Positions 32,952 through 44,300 of a stretch of 64,000 bases of DNA are shown in pieces (position 1 is the stretch's first letter; every line of letters starts with the position of its first letter). Position numbers and translations under genes: made by a program. Source of the stretch: Exserohilum rostratum (lineage: Eukaryota > Ascomycota > Dothideomycetes > Pleosporales > Pleosporaceae); the NCBI GenBank assembly GCA_026367775.1, contig CP111156.1, positions 434,001 through 498,000 on the forward strand, written 5' to 3'. The notes under the pieces are model-generated. The model was not told the origin of the DNA and did not search any database. It saw only the letters and a program-made list of their open reading frames with translations.

Positions 32952-35213
32952 GTTTATGGAAGTAAAAAGTAAAAAGTAATGTGGAACTTTTGGTTGGTTC
33001 TATGCCCTTGGATTCAGGCAGTATTATAGCTGAATGCGAGAGTTGGAGAAGTTCAAGGCCAAGTAATATCCGTAGTCGTATTGGCTGGTCTCTGTTGCCT
33101 TGGTCGCTTCGCTTGCTTGCAGGCTGGGGGGGAAGTTTCGGAGAACGGAATATGTGGGGTCGTGTAGCTTTGAGCGGAATGTGGGGGCTGCGTAACTTTC
33201 CACGGGATGTGGGGTCTTGTGGATGTATCTGTCCGAGACTGTTTTTTGATTTACTTTAATTCAAAGTTAGTGATTTAATAGACAGACTGAATTTGTGGAA
33301 TGTGTAGCGGTATTTGGGGCGTGTGGTTGCCTGGTGTTTTGGGTGCCTTGTGGCGGAGCAGCAAGGGCCTTAGCACCACCACACCTGGATCACCAAAAGT
33401 ATGCAGGCAACAGGGAATGTAGCTCAAAAAGCGCAAAGTGACGTACCTAATATTTTGCTGAGGGATTATTTCGCTGCACGGGTCCGAGCGACTTTTCAAG
33501 ACGTTGTCTTGCAAGGCTTGTGGGGTACCTGCTTAGTAGCTGCCGAGGTTGCTTTCAAATCCAGATTATAAACACGTTTGTAATATCAGAAAAACCAAGA
33601 AAACAAAGCAGCCCTGGAAATGCTGGAAACTAAGTAGTAGTGCGCAAAAAGGGACCACGTAACAGGGGCGTCTAAAGTCTTTTACAGTGAACCACTTTTG
33701 TTCGTTGAGGGGGTACGAGCTAGCACTTTGCCGTGCTGGCTGGCCGAATCAGACGCGCTCTCGCCCGTTCCCATAGCCCCGGATCACACCACTGTCGTGC
33801 GAGTCCGCGCGAATCCGCCCTCTATGCGGCCGGAAGTTATTCCGCTCACCACGCATTTCTGCGTCAGCGGAGAATAACGCGGTACTCACGACATATTGGT
33901 CACACATCGCGTGGTCAGCAAAAGCGGTAAGCTTATCGTGTCAGCAGCATTGCGTGCGCTGTGATTGGTCTCGGAGCGGGGTGGGGAGGCAGTCAGCAGT
34001 GATGGAGGTATGACACTTTTGGTTTCATTTCGCTCGGCTTTCCTGTTCAGTGTCTTCCAGAGAAGGACTGTCGAAGTCTAGGGCAGTCATCTGGGGGGTG
34101 CCATGATGGGGTCGAGTAATCTGAGAAGTGACCGCGTGTGCAGATCTTACGCCCTTTTGTACTCTTCTATGGCACGCGCTGGATGATGTCACCAGGTACT
34201 GGATATGCATTTTAGGCTTGGTTTCACTCGAAGCATTTTCGCAAAACTTGATTTTAATATGGGAAAGGATGTGGCGTGTCTTTTCATGTAGGGTATGTTA
34301 ATGAGTGCCGGATGGTGACACGAGAGGCAAAGACCGTAACCACGACGTTAAAAGGAATACGTCTATGAACAGCATAGTCTCAAGCATATGGTAAGTGTTT
34401 ATCCAGTGGAAATAAGCTTTTCCCTGTAACTGTCGAAAGCAACGGGTGGCAGACACGGCACAGGCCATACGTCAACGGCCATCTCATACACTGCAAACCT
34501 TATTCAAAGGACATATCCCCTACAACGAAGCCATTCTTCTTGTCCATTTATCTGTACATATCGCACCTATAACCCAATCGGCCACCCCAAAATCTCTCCG
34601 AACCCTTCACGACTACCAAGCACAACCCTCGAGAATGTGTCGGCCTGGTGCAAGCACTGTGTTTATTAATCAACCAATTTTTTTTCTATGGGCAACCTAC
34701 GAAGAGAATCTTCATTTATGCTCCAATTCAAAAGAAACCAAATCCTTCAAATATATGCAGTACGATATGACGGGTTATTTAGGGCCGTAAATGCATATAC
34801 TGTGAATTAAGTGGTGAGTTCACGCGCCACAATGCACCGACAACACCAAAAGTCCACACTCATACCCAGCACTGCTGCAACCTTCAAATGACCGATCTAT
34901 TCACCACCAGCTGCGCAATCAAAATAGTACATACATACGAACCCAATGAATCAACTAGCGCAGTCAGCACCCGGGACGGCACGCGTCCGTCGTGCGCTAA
35001 AATAGAGCCGCCTACTTCCTATCCCGCCTCCACCTTCTAAAAACCTTTAGCGAATACGCACCCACAAACCCACAACCTATCTCCACCAGTCCCTCCATCC
35101 CTACCTACGACCTCAAAGATTATTTTCTACTGCTAGGAGCATGCATCTGAGAAAATGTAAGATGGATATATCTTTTATTGATAGTGATTACGTCATCGAA
35201 AATTCAAAAAAGT
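32952..35213. other. 2.2-kb gene-poor region
   Basis: No gene is supported. ORFs below 115 codons have no domain. A nested inverted repeat lies at 33837-33877 and is listed separately. The sequence changes from GC-moderate (33700-33960) to mixed composition around 34200-35200. Confidence 0.5.
33837..33877. repeat. Nested inverted repeat (potential hairpin)
   Basis: The arms TTATTCCGCT and AGCGGAGAATAA pair with a two-base bulge. Inside them ACGCA and TGCGT pair perfectly across a four-base TTTC loop. The 41-bp structure could be a stem-loop in RNA, a protein-binding palindrome or a remnant of a small transposon end. No target-site duplication could be established by eye. Confidence 0.45.
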
Positions 35214-35308
35214 GTCTCCTTAGCTCAATTGGGAGAGCGCCAGACTGAAGTACTCAGTCATACTACACATAAATCTGGAGGTATCGTGTTCGATCCACGA
35301 AGGGGACA
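35214..35308 (+). tRNA. tRNA-Phe (GAA), intron-containing
   Basis: The cloverleaf is complete: acceptor stem GTCTCCT pairs with AGGGGAC (one G-T), the D arm is GCTCAATTGGGAGAGC, the anticodon stem CCAGA pairs with TCTGG, and the T arm is TCGTG-TTCGATC-CACGA, with discriminator A at 35308. The anticodon GAA is at 35247-35249. A 22-nt intron, 35251-35272, follows position 37 at the canonical site. The intron's TCAGT can pair with the anticodon region ACTGA, as expected for the splicing endonuclease substrate. A and B box elements are intact. Confidence 0.93.
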
Positions 35309-35344
35309 ACGTGCTTGAGCTTGCTCAAGGTTCTTCGAACAATC

Positions 35345-35352
35345 TTTTTTTT
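35345..35352 (+). terminator. RNA polymerase III terminator of tRNA-Phe
   Basis: A run of eight T begins 37 bp past the tRNA 3' end and is the first strong T run downstream. Confidence 0.75.
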
Positions 35353-36341
35353 CATTTCCATTATGCATCCTTGGTATGAGGGTCAGTATAAGAGATGGAC
35401 CTTTTTTTTTAAAAGAAAGAAATATCGTAAAGGTAATTTGTAGAGTGAAATCTTTTTTTTTAATTCAGGAAAACTCTAATGATATAGAAGACAGTGAGGG
35501 TTAGGATAAGGGAGGAATTAAATAGAAAATACAAGACACAAGATAAAAAGAATAAAAAAAATAAAGAACATGATGAATATTTTGGCATTGTAGGTTGGTG
35601 GATTCATTCCACACCCAACAACTTAATATCCATATCTTTCTTCTAAGTACCTTAGCAACTGCTTAAGCACTTGGTCTAACTAAGCAAATAAGCATGTTTC
35701 TCTTATGAACATGTCGCTATATTACTACTCAAGGCTGAAACACTATGCCTCATGCCTGCTCCCTCTTCTATTTTTCTTTACTACATTTACAAATAAACTA
35801 CCCAAAAGTCTTGCTATTAGATTCCTTCACAAAGAACGATAAAATATAAGATAGTTATTTTCCAGGGACTAGACACAACAACATGCTAGCGCACTTCCAA
35901 ACAGCCACACGAGCACATTCCCCATTTCCAATATTAACACCTATCACGCAACCAGACATATGTAATCACATACACAACCAATATCAGATACAGGACTCTG
36001 TACAAGAAACATGAAGAGGCAAACATATACATTTCAATCCTCTCCGTCTCATCTCCTTATCATCTATCTATGCATGTCCATCTCAAACATGCACTATAAA
36101 ACTAAAGGTATATACATTGTGTAGTGTAGAAAAAGGTGTTTGCGGACCAGCCTTTCTTTTTTTTGATGTTTTTATGGTGTAAAAAGCTCTAGCGCTTTCA
36201 CGCCAACTTGAGTTGCTTATGTATGACTGTGGGGTCTACTGCTTTCGCACCCCTTTTAGTTCCCTTGTGGGGTCCTCACTGGAGGGGTGACTGGGTGAGT
36301 GAGGAGGCGGTGGTGGGGAAAAGGGGTGGAGGAAAAGGAGC
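35353..36341. other. AT-rich region downstream of tRNA
   Basis: About 1 kb of AT-rich sequence with runs of T (35401-35413, 35452-35462) and A. I see no gene; the part near 36000-36341 is probably the 3' UTR of the gEgh16-like gene. Confidence 0.5.
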
Positions 36342-37576
36342 TTAGCTCAGGAACTTGGAGCTGAAGCGGCGGAGACGGGCACCAGCGCGGTTAGCGAAGC
36401 CGTTGGCTTGGTTCTGACCGCGGTTTTGGCCTTGCTGTGCCTGGTTCTGTTGTCCGCGTCCTTGGCCCTGCTGTGTTTGTCCTTGCTGTGCTTGTCCCTG
36501 CTGTCCTTGCTGTGCTTGTCCCTGCTGTCCTTGCTGCCTCTGGCCCTGGCGTTGACCCTGACCTTGGTTGCCGTTGTTTCCATTGTTGCCCTTGTTGCCG
36601 TTCTGGTTGCCCTTGTTTCCATTGTTGTTACCGTTGCCAGCCTTGGGTGCGTCGGTTGCGGCGGGAACAAGAGCTATGATAAAAGTTAGCCAGCTAGTCC
36701 TTATCAAAATATCTGAGACGTGTAGTAAAATCAAACGCACCGGAAATGGCACTGGCACCCTCATTGCCACCTGCAGCACCAGCAGCCTGGTTCGCCGCAA
36801 TGGCAGCAGGGAGGTCTTTCTGGTTTTGGAGAATTTGTGCAGAGATACCCTCAAGTGTCTGAGTGGTGTCGACAGCTAGTGGCAGTGAGTATACATGCAG
36901 GGTTGGGCTAGCGCTGGGGATAGAAAAAGGAAATGTTAAACTTACCGGCAGCGCTCTTGTTGGTACGGCCAGTGCCGTCGGTCTGCTGGACGGCGAAGCA
37001 TCCACCGAAAGGACCAGCAATGGCGTTGTTACGGCAGCGGATAGTGCAAATGTTTCCGGTAGAGGCACCGAGGCAGTTGAACTTCTCAGGCATCTGGACG
37101 TTGATGACAAAGTCCTTCTCCTTGGCCTGGGAGAGACCGAAAGAACCAGGGACGTTGTTGGCAACCTTCAGTGGGGTAAAGGTGGTGACAGCGTTGCTAG
37201 TCTCGTCCATGTCGCATTCGAAAGGACCAGCACCGTCGGCATTGACTTGGTGGATGGTGACTGCGATTGTGGAGCCGGAAGAGACCTTGGCCATGCGGCC
37301 AGCTGCAAGCTCGTTCTCGGTTTGCTCACCAATGTCAATGTTGCCGTTGATCTCAGTGCGGCCACATGCATTGACAATGTTCTGGGTAATCTCCTCATTA
37401 CGGATGATGGTAGCATCCTGCTGGCAAGGAGAGATGGTAGTGCAGTTGCGAGCAATCTCAGGGTCAACCAGGAAACCTTGACTCTTGCCAGAGTCACCGA
37501 CAGCCTGTAGGATGACTGCGTGAGAGTGGACAGTGGAAAAGAGGGCGGCTAGCGCAAGGGGAGTAGAGTAATACAT
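36342..37576 (-). CDS. gEgh16/MAS3-like secreted protein (DUF3129) with N/G/Q-rich tail
   Basis: The exons on the minus strand are 36946-37576, 36741-36875 and 36342-36673, giving 365 aa with introns of 70 and 67 bp. The family is named for the barley powdery mildew gEgh16 and Magnaporthe MAS3/GAS proteins, expressed during appressorium development; molecular activity is not known. A signal peptide ends at HSHA (about residue 19). The core signature HAVILQAVGDSG, the QGFLVDPEIARNCT strand and CQQDATIIR are present, with conserved Cys pairs (CNIC, CRNN, GGCF). After about residue 270 the chain becomes a low-complexity tail, first Asn/Gly/Lys-rich and then repeated QGQ/AQQGQ units, ending in a basic RAGARLRRF segment. 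The long tail is unusual for the family core. Confidence 0.9.
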
Positions 37577-40327
37577 AATGATGGAGTTGATCAAGTTGGC
37601 GCTCAGCGCTGAGAGTAGAATAGAATGGAAAAGAAAGAGAGACGATAGCGTCGAGCTACTGAGAAGTGAAGGTTGATTGGTGATGAGATGGGTCACTAAT
37701 TGCAGAATTGATGGACATGATATATACTCCAACGAGCGACCCAGATGGCCACCACATCGCCAGTCGACTTACTCGAGAGCAGTGGTGGTCCCCACGCCCA
37801 TGAGACGTGCTTCGGTATAGGCAAGGAAGAATTGTATGCATTTGTTCCGCTCGGCGCCTCAGTCACCTCTTGGCAGAGGGAAAAATGGAGTACGGGAGAC
37901 AGCCAAGAGCGCAACAAGCACGCCTCAGCAAACCTCACAAGTGCTTGTAGAGGATCCGCAGCGGGACTGCCTAGCCTGTCATGGCTGTTTAAGCGCTGTG
38001 GTGAGGCGGCTCCACTGGCTTCAAACTTCGAGAATTCGTATCGTGTCAATGCTACCAGTCATTTGGCGCTTGCTGAATCAGAACCGCCTGCTCTTTTTCA
38101 TCGCAGGATGCCAATGATGAGGCGCGAGAGGTTTCGATGACCGAAATGTCAAGTTTCGAATCGAAGAGTAGCACGCCACGGGCGAAACATGACGGCAGGC
38201 GACAGCCGATCTCGCCCGTCATGGCCCTGAAAGTCGGAAACGGGTGCACGGGCGTTTATTGGAAAGCGAGGGCGAGTAGCGCATGCGAGAGGTGGGAATT
38301 ACTTCGGGGAGCTGGTGTTTTGAGATCTGGCGCCGTATAAAGCGGGTCGCTCCCGTTACATGCTTGTGGGGCGGCCGGTTGGAGTAGCAGCGCCGCACCT
38401 CGCGCGGTGGGTCTCGGCAAAGAATGCTAGAAATCAGCCTGTTCCCCTATCAATCGTGGCACGGCATAGTATTGACGACTCTAACACTGCTGTTATGGAG
38501 TGGGTCGGCGCGGAGCGAGGCAATGCGACAGGCACGGTATGATTGGAAATCACCTGAGCAGGCTCCGAGGACAGCGGGATTAACAAGCACATTCACGGAC
38601 ATGAACGTCGTACTTGGCTGTTCTTCAGTGGCAATGTCAATTGGCATGAAGAATGCCATACACCACCATTTCTGAAACGCTCTCTTTGTGTGACCCGTAT
38701 ACATGTCAATTGCCGGTAGTTCGGATCCGAGTAGTTTGCAGGATCAAACTCATGAGAGCTGCACGGGGGGCTGCATTGTGGATAAATCCATGACCTTCAG
38801 GAAGTAGTTGGGAAGAGATGTTACACTGCAATAGCACTGCAATGAGCGGGTTGAAGGATGTGCATCGCGCACTCAGTGTACAATGAGTGAGTTAACGAGC
38901 GCATCACTAAACAAGACACCAAGTCACAGAGGGTCGCAGCAGCCCCAACACCACTCATGCATCTATACTTGACTGGCACATTCACTCGGATGTCAATAGT
39001 CAGCAATCCACTACCGACTCCAGACATCGCCACTTTCCCTCTGGAGCGAACCCACCCCCAAGCCCACTGACAGCCCCCAAGTGGCGCATGCCACCCGTCA
39101 ATTCCTCGGCAAATTCTCCCATCCAGTGCAGTCCAAAAGCGGGTCTTCAGCCTCAATGAAGCGCAGGAATGCCCCCGTGTTCAACCCACCATCTACTCAA
39201 TCCAGCCATCATGTGAAAAATACCAACCCCCCATGTCCCCTTCATCTCCCGAATCCGCGTTTTGGCAAAAAGCAAAAAGGTCAGTCGACTTAACAGCGTA
39301 GTGTGTGTAACTGCCGTGTCTATCTCATGAAGGAGTCTGATAAAGGAGCTCCCTCGAATTTCTGCCGCGGTGTTTCAGGCGTCGGACGGTTATCGCATGA
39401 TGAAGGATTGAGGGGGGAGTGTTGCACCAGTTGGGGTGGGAGATAGATTGAGCAGGAGTACTGCGTACCTGCCAAGACGTCTTTCGTATGGATGTAGGCA
39501 GGTTTCTTGTTGGTGGTGGGTACTGATGGTTAGTGGGTTTGAAGGGGATGGGTGAAATGATAAGTACGGTGATGCGCCGCATGTGAGGGTTGAAGGGCAA
39601 AGGGCGGAGGGCGAAGACAGAAGGGCGAAGGGATAGCGCTTTGTACGCGAATGCCGTTTTTTTTTTCCTTTTCTTTCTTTTCCTCAATGAAGATGCGCAT
39701 TGCAGCGTTCTCGGTAAGAAAAACTCCAGAGAGTATCTGCAGCATCAGCGTTGGATGGGACCGAATGATCGGAGGACCCAAGCTACGGACCTGGATAGTA
39801 TGAGGTACATCCTGGCTGGTATACGAAAATAACGAACAAAGTAAAGTTACTCTTCATAACATGGTGAGTCCTGGAAAATGTATACTTTGTGTTGAAAAAC
39901 CATAGCCGCCCGTCTGTCCAGCGCATGCACAGGCTAGATGCGCCCAATCCAATTGAAAGTATCCAAGACACACAAACTTCCATGTGCATAGCGCAAATAA
40001 AAAAAAAGATTTCCATTACAGTCTAAACACAGCTGCACAAGTGCAGTAATGGTAGTCAAGCCACAAGGTAGAGAGTAAGCAATGCCACCCCCGCAAACGT
40101 GGGACCCCCGAGGTCTTAAACGCCGAACTATCGCCGCCAGCCCTACAACAATCAGACCACTTTCATCATCCACGCGCAAACAAAACTTGCCGGTAGCTGT
40201 TCTGCCCCAAGCTCACTTTCCTCGCTACACAACAGCAATTGCCCTTTGGCCGCACACACAGACATCTGCCCAGGATGAATACGGTAAGCTGCGCAGTATA
40301 TACAGGGAAAATGTAGTAGTAGCTAAT
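37577..40327. other. 2.75-kb intergenic region without a supported gene
   Basis: ORFs here reach 131 codons (37745-38140) but none has a domain, a good start or flanking splice logic. A polypyrimidine tract TTTTTTTTTTCCTTTTCTTT lies at about 39657-39676 and a GAGGGCGAAG-type purine tract near 39600. The first few hundred bases are the gEgh16-like promoter. Hidden small spliced genes cannot be ruled out. Confidence 0.45.
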
Positions 40328-40879
40328 ATGATGAGTGCAGGTCAAATCAGTATAGTACGTCACCCACCTACCTACCTAGCTCTCTCCGCCACAATGTACC
40401 GCAACACCACCACCGGCACCATGCGCTAACAAGACATGACTTAAAGCTACGGCTGGGCCACGCTCATCGTCGCTGGCGGCGGCGCCTACTTCTTCGCCAA
40501 ACGCAGCATCAACGCCGACCGCGCCCACAAAGCCGAACTCGACCGCCAAAAACGCGCCCGAATCTACGAAATGGAACATGGCATTTCCATGTCTCCGCCT
40601 ACCACCACACCCCTGAATCCCACTGCGCGACCGGGATCCACGCAGGCGGCGCCGCAGAGCGTGACGAGCGAGGTGGGCAGGTTACGAAGTGAAGGTAGTG
40701 GGAATGGAGGGAATGGCGGGGGAATGGGACGCGGAGAGTCGAATCCTAGTGTGCAGGCTAGCCAGGATCCTGCGCCTACACGGCATGCGCCTGAGGAGGA
40801 GGGCCAGCGGGTCGCTGAGAAGAGCAAGTATGAGGCTAGTGATGTGTATCGGAGTCGGAAGGGAGACCGGTTCTCATGA
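40328..40879 (+). CDS. DUF4748-like small membrane protein
   Basis: The CDS is join(40328..40395,40447..40879), 166 aa. A 51-bp intron begins inside an ATG (AAT|GTACCG) and ends TTAAAG, with a GCTAAC branch site; splicing joins SATI to YGWATLIV. The core YGWATLIVAGGGAYFFAKRSINADR is one hydrophobic span followed by a basic helix, the hallmark of the small fungal DUF4748 proteins, probably mitochondrial (inference). The remainder is a disordered Ser/Gly/Pro-rich tail that ends SDVYRSRKGDRFS. A second ATG at 40331 is an equally good start. Without splicing the frame stops ten codons after the intron starts, so the intron is required. Confidence 0.72.
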
Positions 40880-41207
40880 GATTAGAAATAGAAGAAGAAG
40901 GGGTGTGGGCATGTGTAGGATTAAAGAGGGATTTGAGGTTTGCGAGGTTTGACTGATTGGATGTATAAATACATGAACTCATGGCGAGCTGAGGAGACCA
41001 CACGTAAGATGGGTACCGAAGCAGCCGAATTAAAAAGATTTCCACTCTTTGTTGCATTTGGTACATGAGCGGGAGTAATGATACCTCGAGGCTACGCTAA
41101 CTAAGACAAACCGTTCAAAACGCCTGCGCAATATATCTGGGTATAAAGCGTCCATGTTTCTTCTCCACACATGACGTATTCTTCTTTTCCTTGCCCTTAT
41201 TACTGCC
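40880..41207. other. Convergent intergenic region
   Basis: This holds the 3' ends of the DUF4748-like gene and POM34. It has no ORF of interest; AAGAAGAAGGGG and TATAAATAC near 40960 are compatible with UTR or polyadenylation sequence. Confidence 0.45.
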
Positions 41208-42068
41208 TCACAAGAACAAGTTGCTCTTGGGACTGTCCCTCCGCTTCTCGTACAGCCACTTGTTGTTCAGCCCCACGCTGGCCTTGCCCGTGGATGGTGT
41301 AGGAGTGCCCGGTGTTGCGCTGCTAGTGCTATCGCCAAATAAACTGCTGCTCATCGAACTGCCATAGTTCAACCGCTGTGTCGCTGACCCACTGAGGCTA
41401 AAAGGAGAGTTGGATGACGTCGACCTTCCCAGATTGGGGCGCGGGCTGCCGTTGAGAGGAGAGCCATAGTCTGGGTTGCTGAAGCTGTTGCTACGCGGCG
41501 TTGAACGCTGGTAGCGCGGAGGGGTAACGTAGTTGGGAGAGGCATAGGCTGAGCCCGGGGTCAGCGGCGCATGGACATCAGCTTTGAGGCCCATGGACGC
41601 GCGCTGCGAGGGCGTCAACGGTATGTCGGCAATGTCGTCGGGGTAGTAGCGGCGGACAAGGGGGAGAAAGGCAATGATAATGTTGGCGACGAAGACGAGG
41701 CGCACGGCGAGAATGGCCCATGTGCTAAAGGGCACAGCTCGGACAAGGGCATTTATCGGGGTCCTGGCGTGGTGTCAGTCGGTGAATCGGATCGCGTGCT
41801 GCTTCCACAATACTCACGCTGCGTACTCGAGCAGCTTCACCTTCTCGGTGACACTGTGGCCGTATATGGAGAGGAACAGCAGGCCCGAATTGAGCACGAT
41901 GGCCCGGACGTTGCGCTCGTCGAATACGGTAGCGTACTGGCGACGCGCAATCTCGTCAAACTGCGGGTGTCGCCATGAGCCGTTTGGAGTGGGCTGCTGT
42001 TGAGTCTGGGCCGATGGCGTCGAGGGCATTGGAGGGGTCGCCATCTGCGCGTTCCTCGAGAGCGACAT
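41208..42068 (-). CDS. POM34: Pom34-like nuclear pore membrane protein
   Basis: The CDS is complement(join(41208..41763,41818..42068)), 268 aa, with a 54-bp intron (GTGAGT...CGCCAG). It is a pore-membrane nucleoporin that helps anchor the nuclear pore in the envelope. A short disordered N terminus is followed by the family motif SWRHPQFDEIARRQ, then two hydrophobic segments (about residues 60-80 and 90-115) on either side of a loop. The DIADIPLTPSQRASMGL motif, conserved in fungal Pom34, comes right after the second span. The last 120 residues are Ser/Pro/Thr/Asn-rich, a likely FG-poor disordered domain with many SP/TP sites. It is divergent from the acyl-CoA-synthetase-like gene. Confidence 0.83.
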
Positions 42069-42496
42069 GGTGGGTGAGGCTCGAAGCTTTTCGAGGCTGT
42101 TGTTTATTTGGCTTTGGGGGGAGCAGCGCAAAAGGACGGAGCGCCAACGTCGTCACGCACGCACGCACGCACTTTTCACTGGTGTTGCTGCTGGGTTAGT
42201 AGTTAGTGGGGATGCGCGGGAGGGCGGGCACGCGAGGCTACAGCTACAGCTACAAGGACATTTTGGCGGGGGGAGCCGGGGGGTGAAGGGTGTCTGTCTG
42301 TATGCAGAGCAGCGTGAAGGTTGTATGGCAACCATGTTTTGGCGCATGGGCGGACGGGCGCCGTAGGCTCGACAGGGGTCCCTGGGCTCCGCACCGCAGC
42401 CCTCACCCCCGCCGCCGTCCCGCCGCGCCAGCTTCAACTCTCTCACATCATTCCATCTCCTACTCACTCCATGTCCATGCAACCACAACACCCGCC
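42069..42496. promoter_or_regulatory. Bidirectional promoter with CACG microsatellite
   Basis: The 428 bp between divergent start codons of POM34 and the synthetase-like gene contain a (CACG)n run at about 42154-42173 and an (ACAGCT)3 run near 42238-42255. Both promoters must lie here. Confidence 0.5.
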
Positions 42497-44300
42497 ATGG
42501 CCGGATTCATAGAACAAATCGACGGCGCCATCTCCGGGCTGCTCGCCGACTGGAATGGCTACACTACGCTCATCACCCTAGGCATCGTCGGCTTCCTGGG
42601 CTGGGTCATCTACGACAATGCCGACGCCGACACGCACCCGCTGCTGCTCGCCCGCCAGGCACAGGGCGCCTTTGTGAGGCATCCTGGCGAATCTGCTGTC
42701 TTCAGGTCCCCCGAAACTCCTCATGGCTGTAGGCTCAACACCACAATGTTGTTTCTGACGTCGCAGCAACTGACCCTCCGTTAGACCCGCTCCGAACCGG
42801 ACTTGCCGTACGGGCCCCCGGCGCTCCCATGTACACGGCTGGCAAAGACGGCGACCTTCGCGACATCTGGCGACGTGTGACGGGCGAAATTCCCCTCGAT
42901 AAGGGCGCCAAATCCAGCGGCACCGCACACATCGTGACCGTCTTTGGCAAGGATGGCGTCACCGAGCACAAGATTGACGACGTCACAAAGGAGATTGCCG
43001 TGGTTGGAAAGCATCTGCAGGATCGCGGGGCAAAGCGCGTCGCTGTCTACCTGCCCAACAGCCTCGAATTCCTCTGCACCCTCTTCGCCGGCGCCTTCTA
43101 TGGCTTCACGCCCATCCTGATTCCGTACAACCAGCCCCAGCAAATCCTCATTGAGCTGCTGGCCCAGACAGGCGCTGATACCCTCATTGCCGAGGCGGGC
43201 TCCGTGCCTCTTGCAGATGTCAGTCAGGCCGTCCCTGGTCTTCGCTCCGTAGTCTGGACGGTTGAGAAGACAAGCAGGCACATGGACTGGAGCGAGGTGC
43301 CCGAGGGTATTGGCGGTAAGGTCGATGTATCCGTCTGGCACGAGCTCGTCCAGGAGCAGAAGAACGGAGCTGCCACACTGCCCTCGACTTCGGAGAAGCC
43401 CCCGGGCGTCGTCTTCCTCTGGCAGGAGGTTGGAGGAAAGTCGGCTGAGGTTGTCGAATTCACCCAACAGGTACGCACTGGTAGGAACTTGTATCGTGCC
43501 CTCTCTAACATACACAGAACCTTGCTGCTGCCATTGGCGCGCTCATTACCTCTCTTCCAACAGTGCACCGTATCAGCCCCTCCGACACGTTCCTCCCCGC
43601 CGATGCCTTTACCCACTCGTACTGCTTGTGTTTGACGCTCGCTGCCTTGTTTTCACATGCCACTGTTGTCATCCAATCTGTAGCTGGCCCCGGCGTCGAT
43701 CTGACCCTGGCTACTCGCTCCATTGCCCCCACTGTTACCGTCGTGTCTGCCGAGACTGCTGCAAAGCTCCACAGTAACACCAAGAGCTCTGTAACGGGTG
43801 GCCTGCAGAAACTGGCCCACTACCTCGAGTCTCGCATGCTGGCGGCCGGCCGCCTTCCTACTGACTACCTCCTTAGCAAGCTGAATCCGCCCGTCCGAGC
43901 AGACATTGGCACAACGCCTGGAAAGCTGCGGCTCGTGTTTGTTTCTGAACGACAGGGCTTGAACACCCCCCCGCTGAGCTCAGAAGATTTGTCTGACCTC
44001 CGCATCTACACCAAGGCCCGTGTGGTGTACGCTTTGACTACAGCCAAGGTAGCTGGAGCCGTGGCACAGACCAACATTTACGACTACCGCACGGATGAGA
44101 AGTCGTCCAACAAGCACAGTCACTTTGGCATCCCGCTCAGCTGTGTCGAGATCAAGCTGAAGGATACGCCACAACACAAGACTACGGACGAGCGGATTGT
44201 TGGTGAGCTAGTCGTCAGTGGATCGTCGGTGGCTGGTGGCCAGGTTTCACTTGGTGTCAACGCTACCATCCGTGACGACCACACGCTGGCCTATGTCTAG
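42497..44300 (+). CDS. Degenerate AMP-binding (acyl-CoA synthetase-like) membrane protein
   Basis: The CDS is join(42497..42728,42785..43470,43518..44300), 566 aa, with introns of 56 and 47 bp. After a membrane segment at about residues 20-40, the HPLLLARQ and SPETPHGYPLR motifs and the GDLRDIWRR helix match fungal long-chain acyl-CoA-synthetase-like proteins of the ANL superfamily. RVAVYLPNSLEFL and FYGFTPILIPYN are the usual N-domain strands. The AMP-binding P-loop (TSGTTGxPK-type) is not visible; the corresponding zone reads VVFLWQEVGGKS. The C-terminal catalytic DGW/TGD and lysine regions are also not recognisable. It is probably a pseudoenzyme or highly diverged ligase; membership is well supported, activity is not. 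Confidence 0.8.

Noticed and set aside
36408..36879. Leu-rich plus ORFs opposite the QGQ tail of the gEgh16-like gene
   Set aside because: They are the complement of repetitive CAG/CAA-type codons, which always give a leucine-rich antisense frame.
37745..38140. 131-aa plus ORF in the gEgh16-like promoter region
   Set aside because: No recognisable domain, no conserved start, and it overlaps the likely promoter of a secreted-protein gene.
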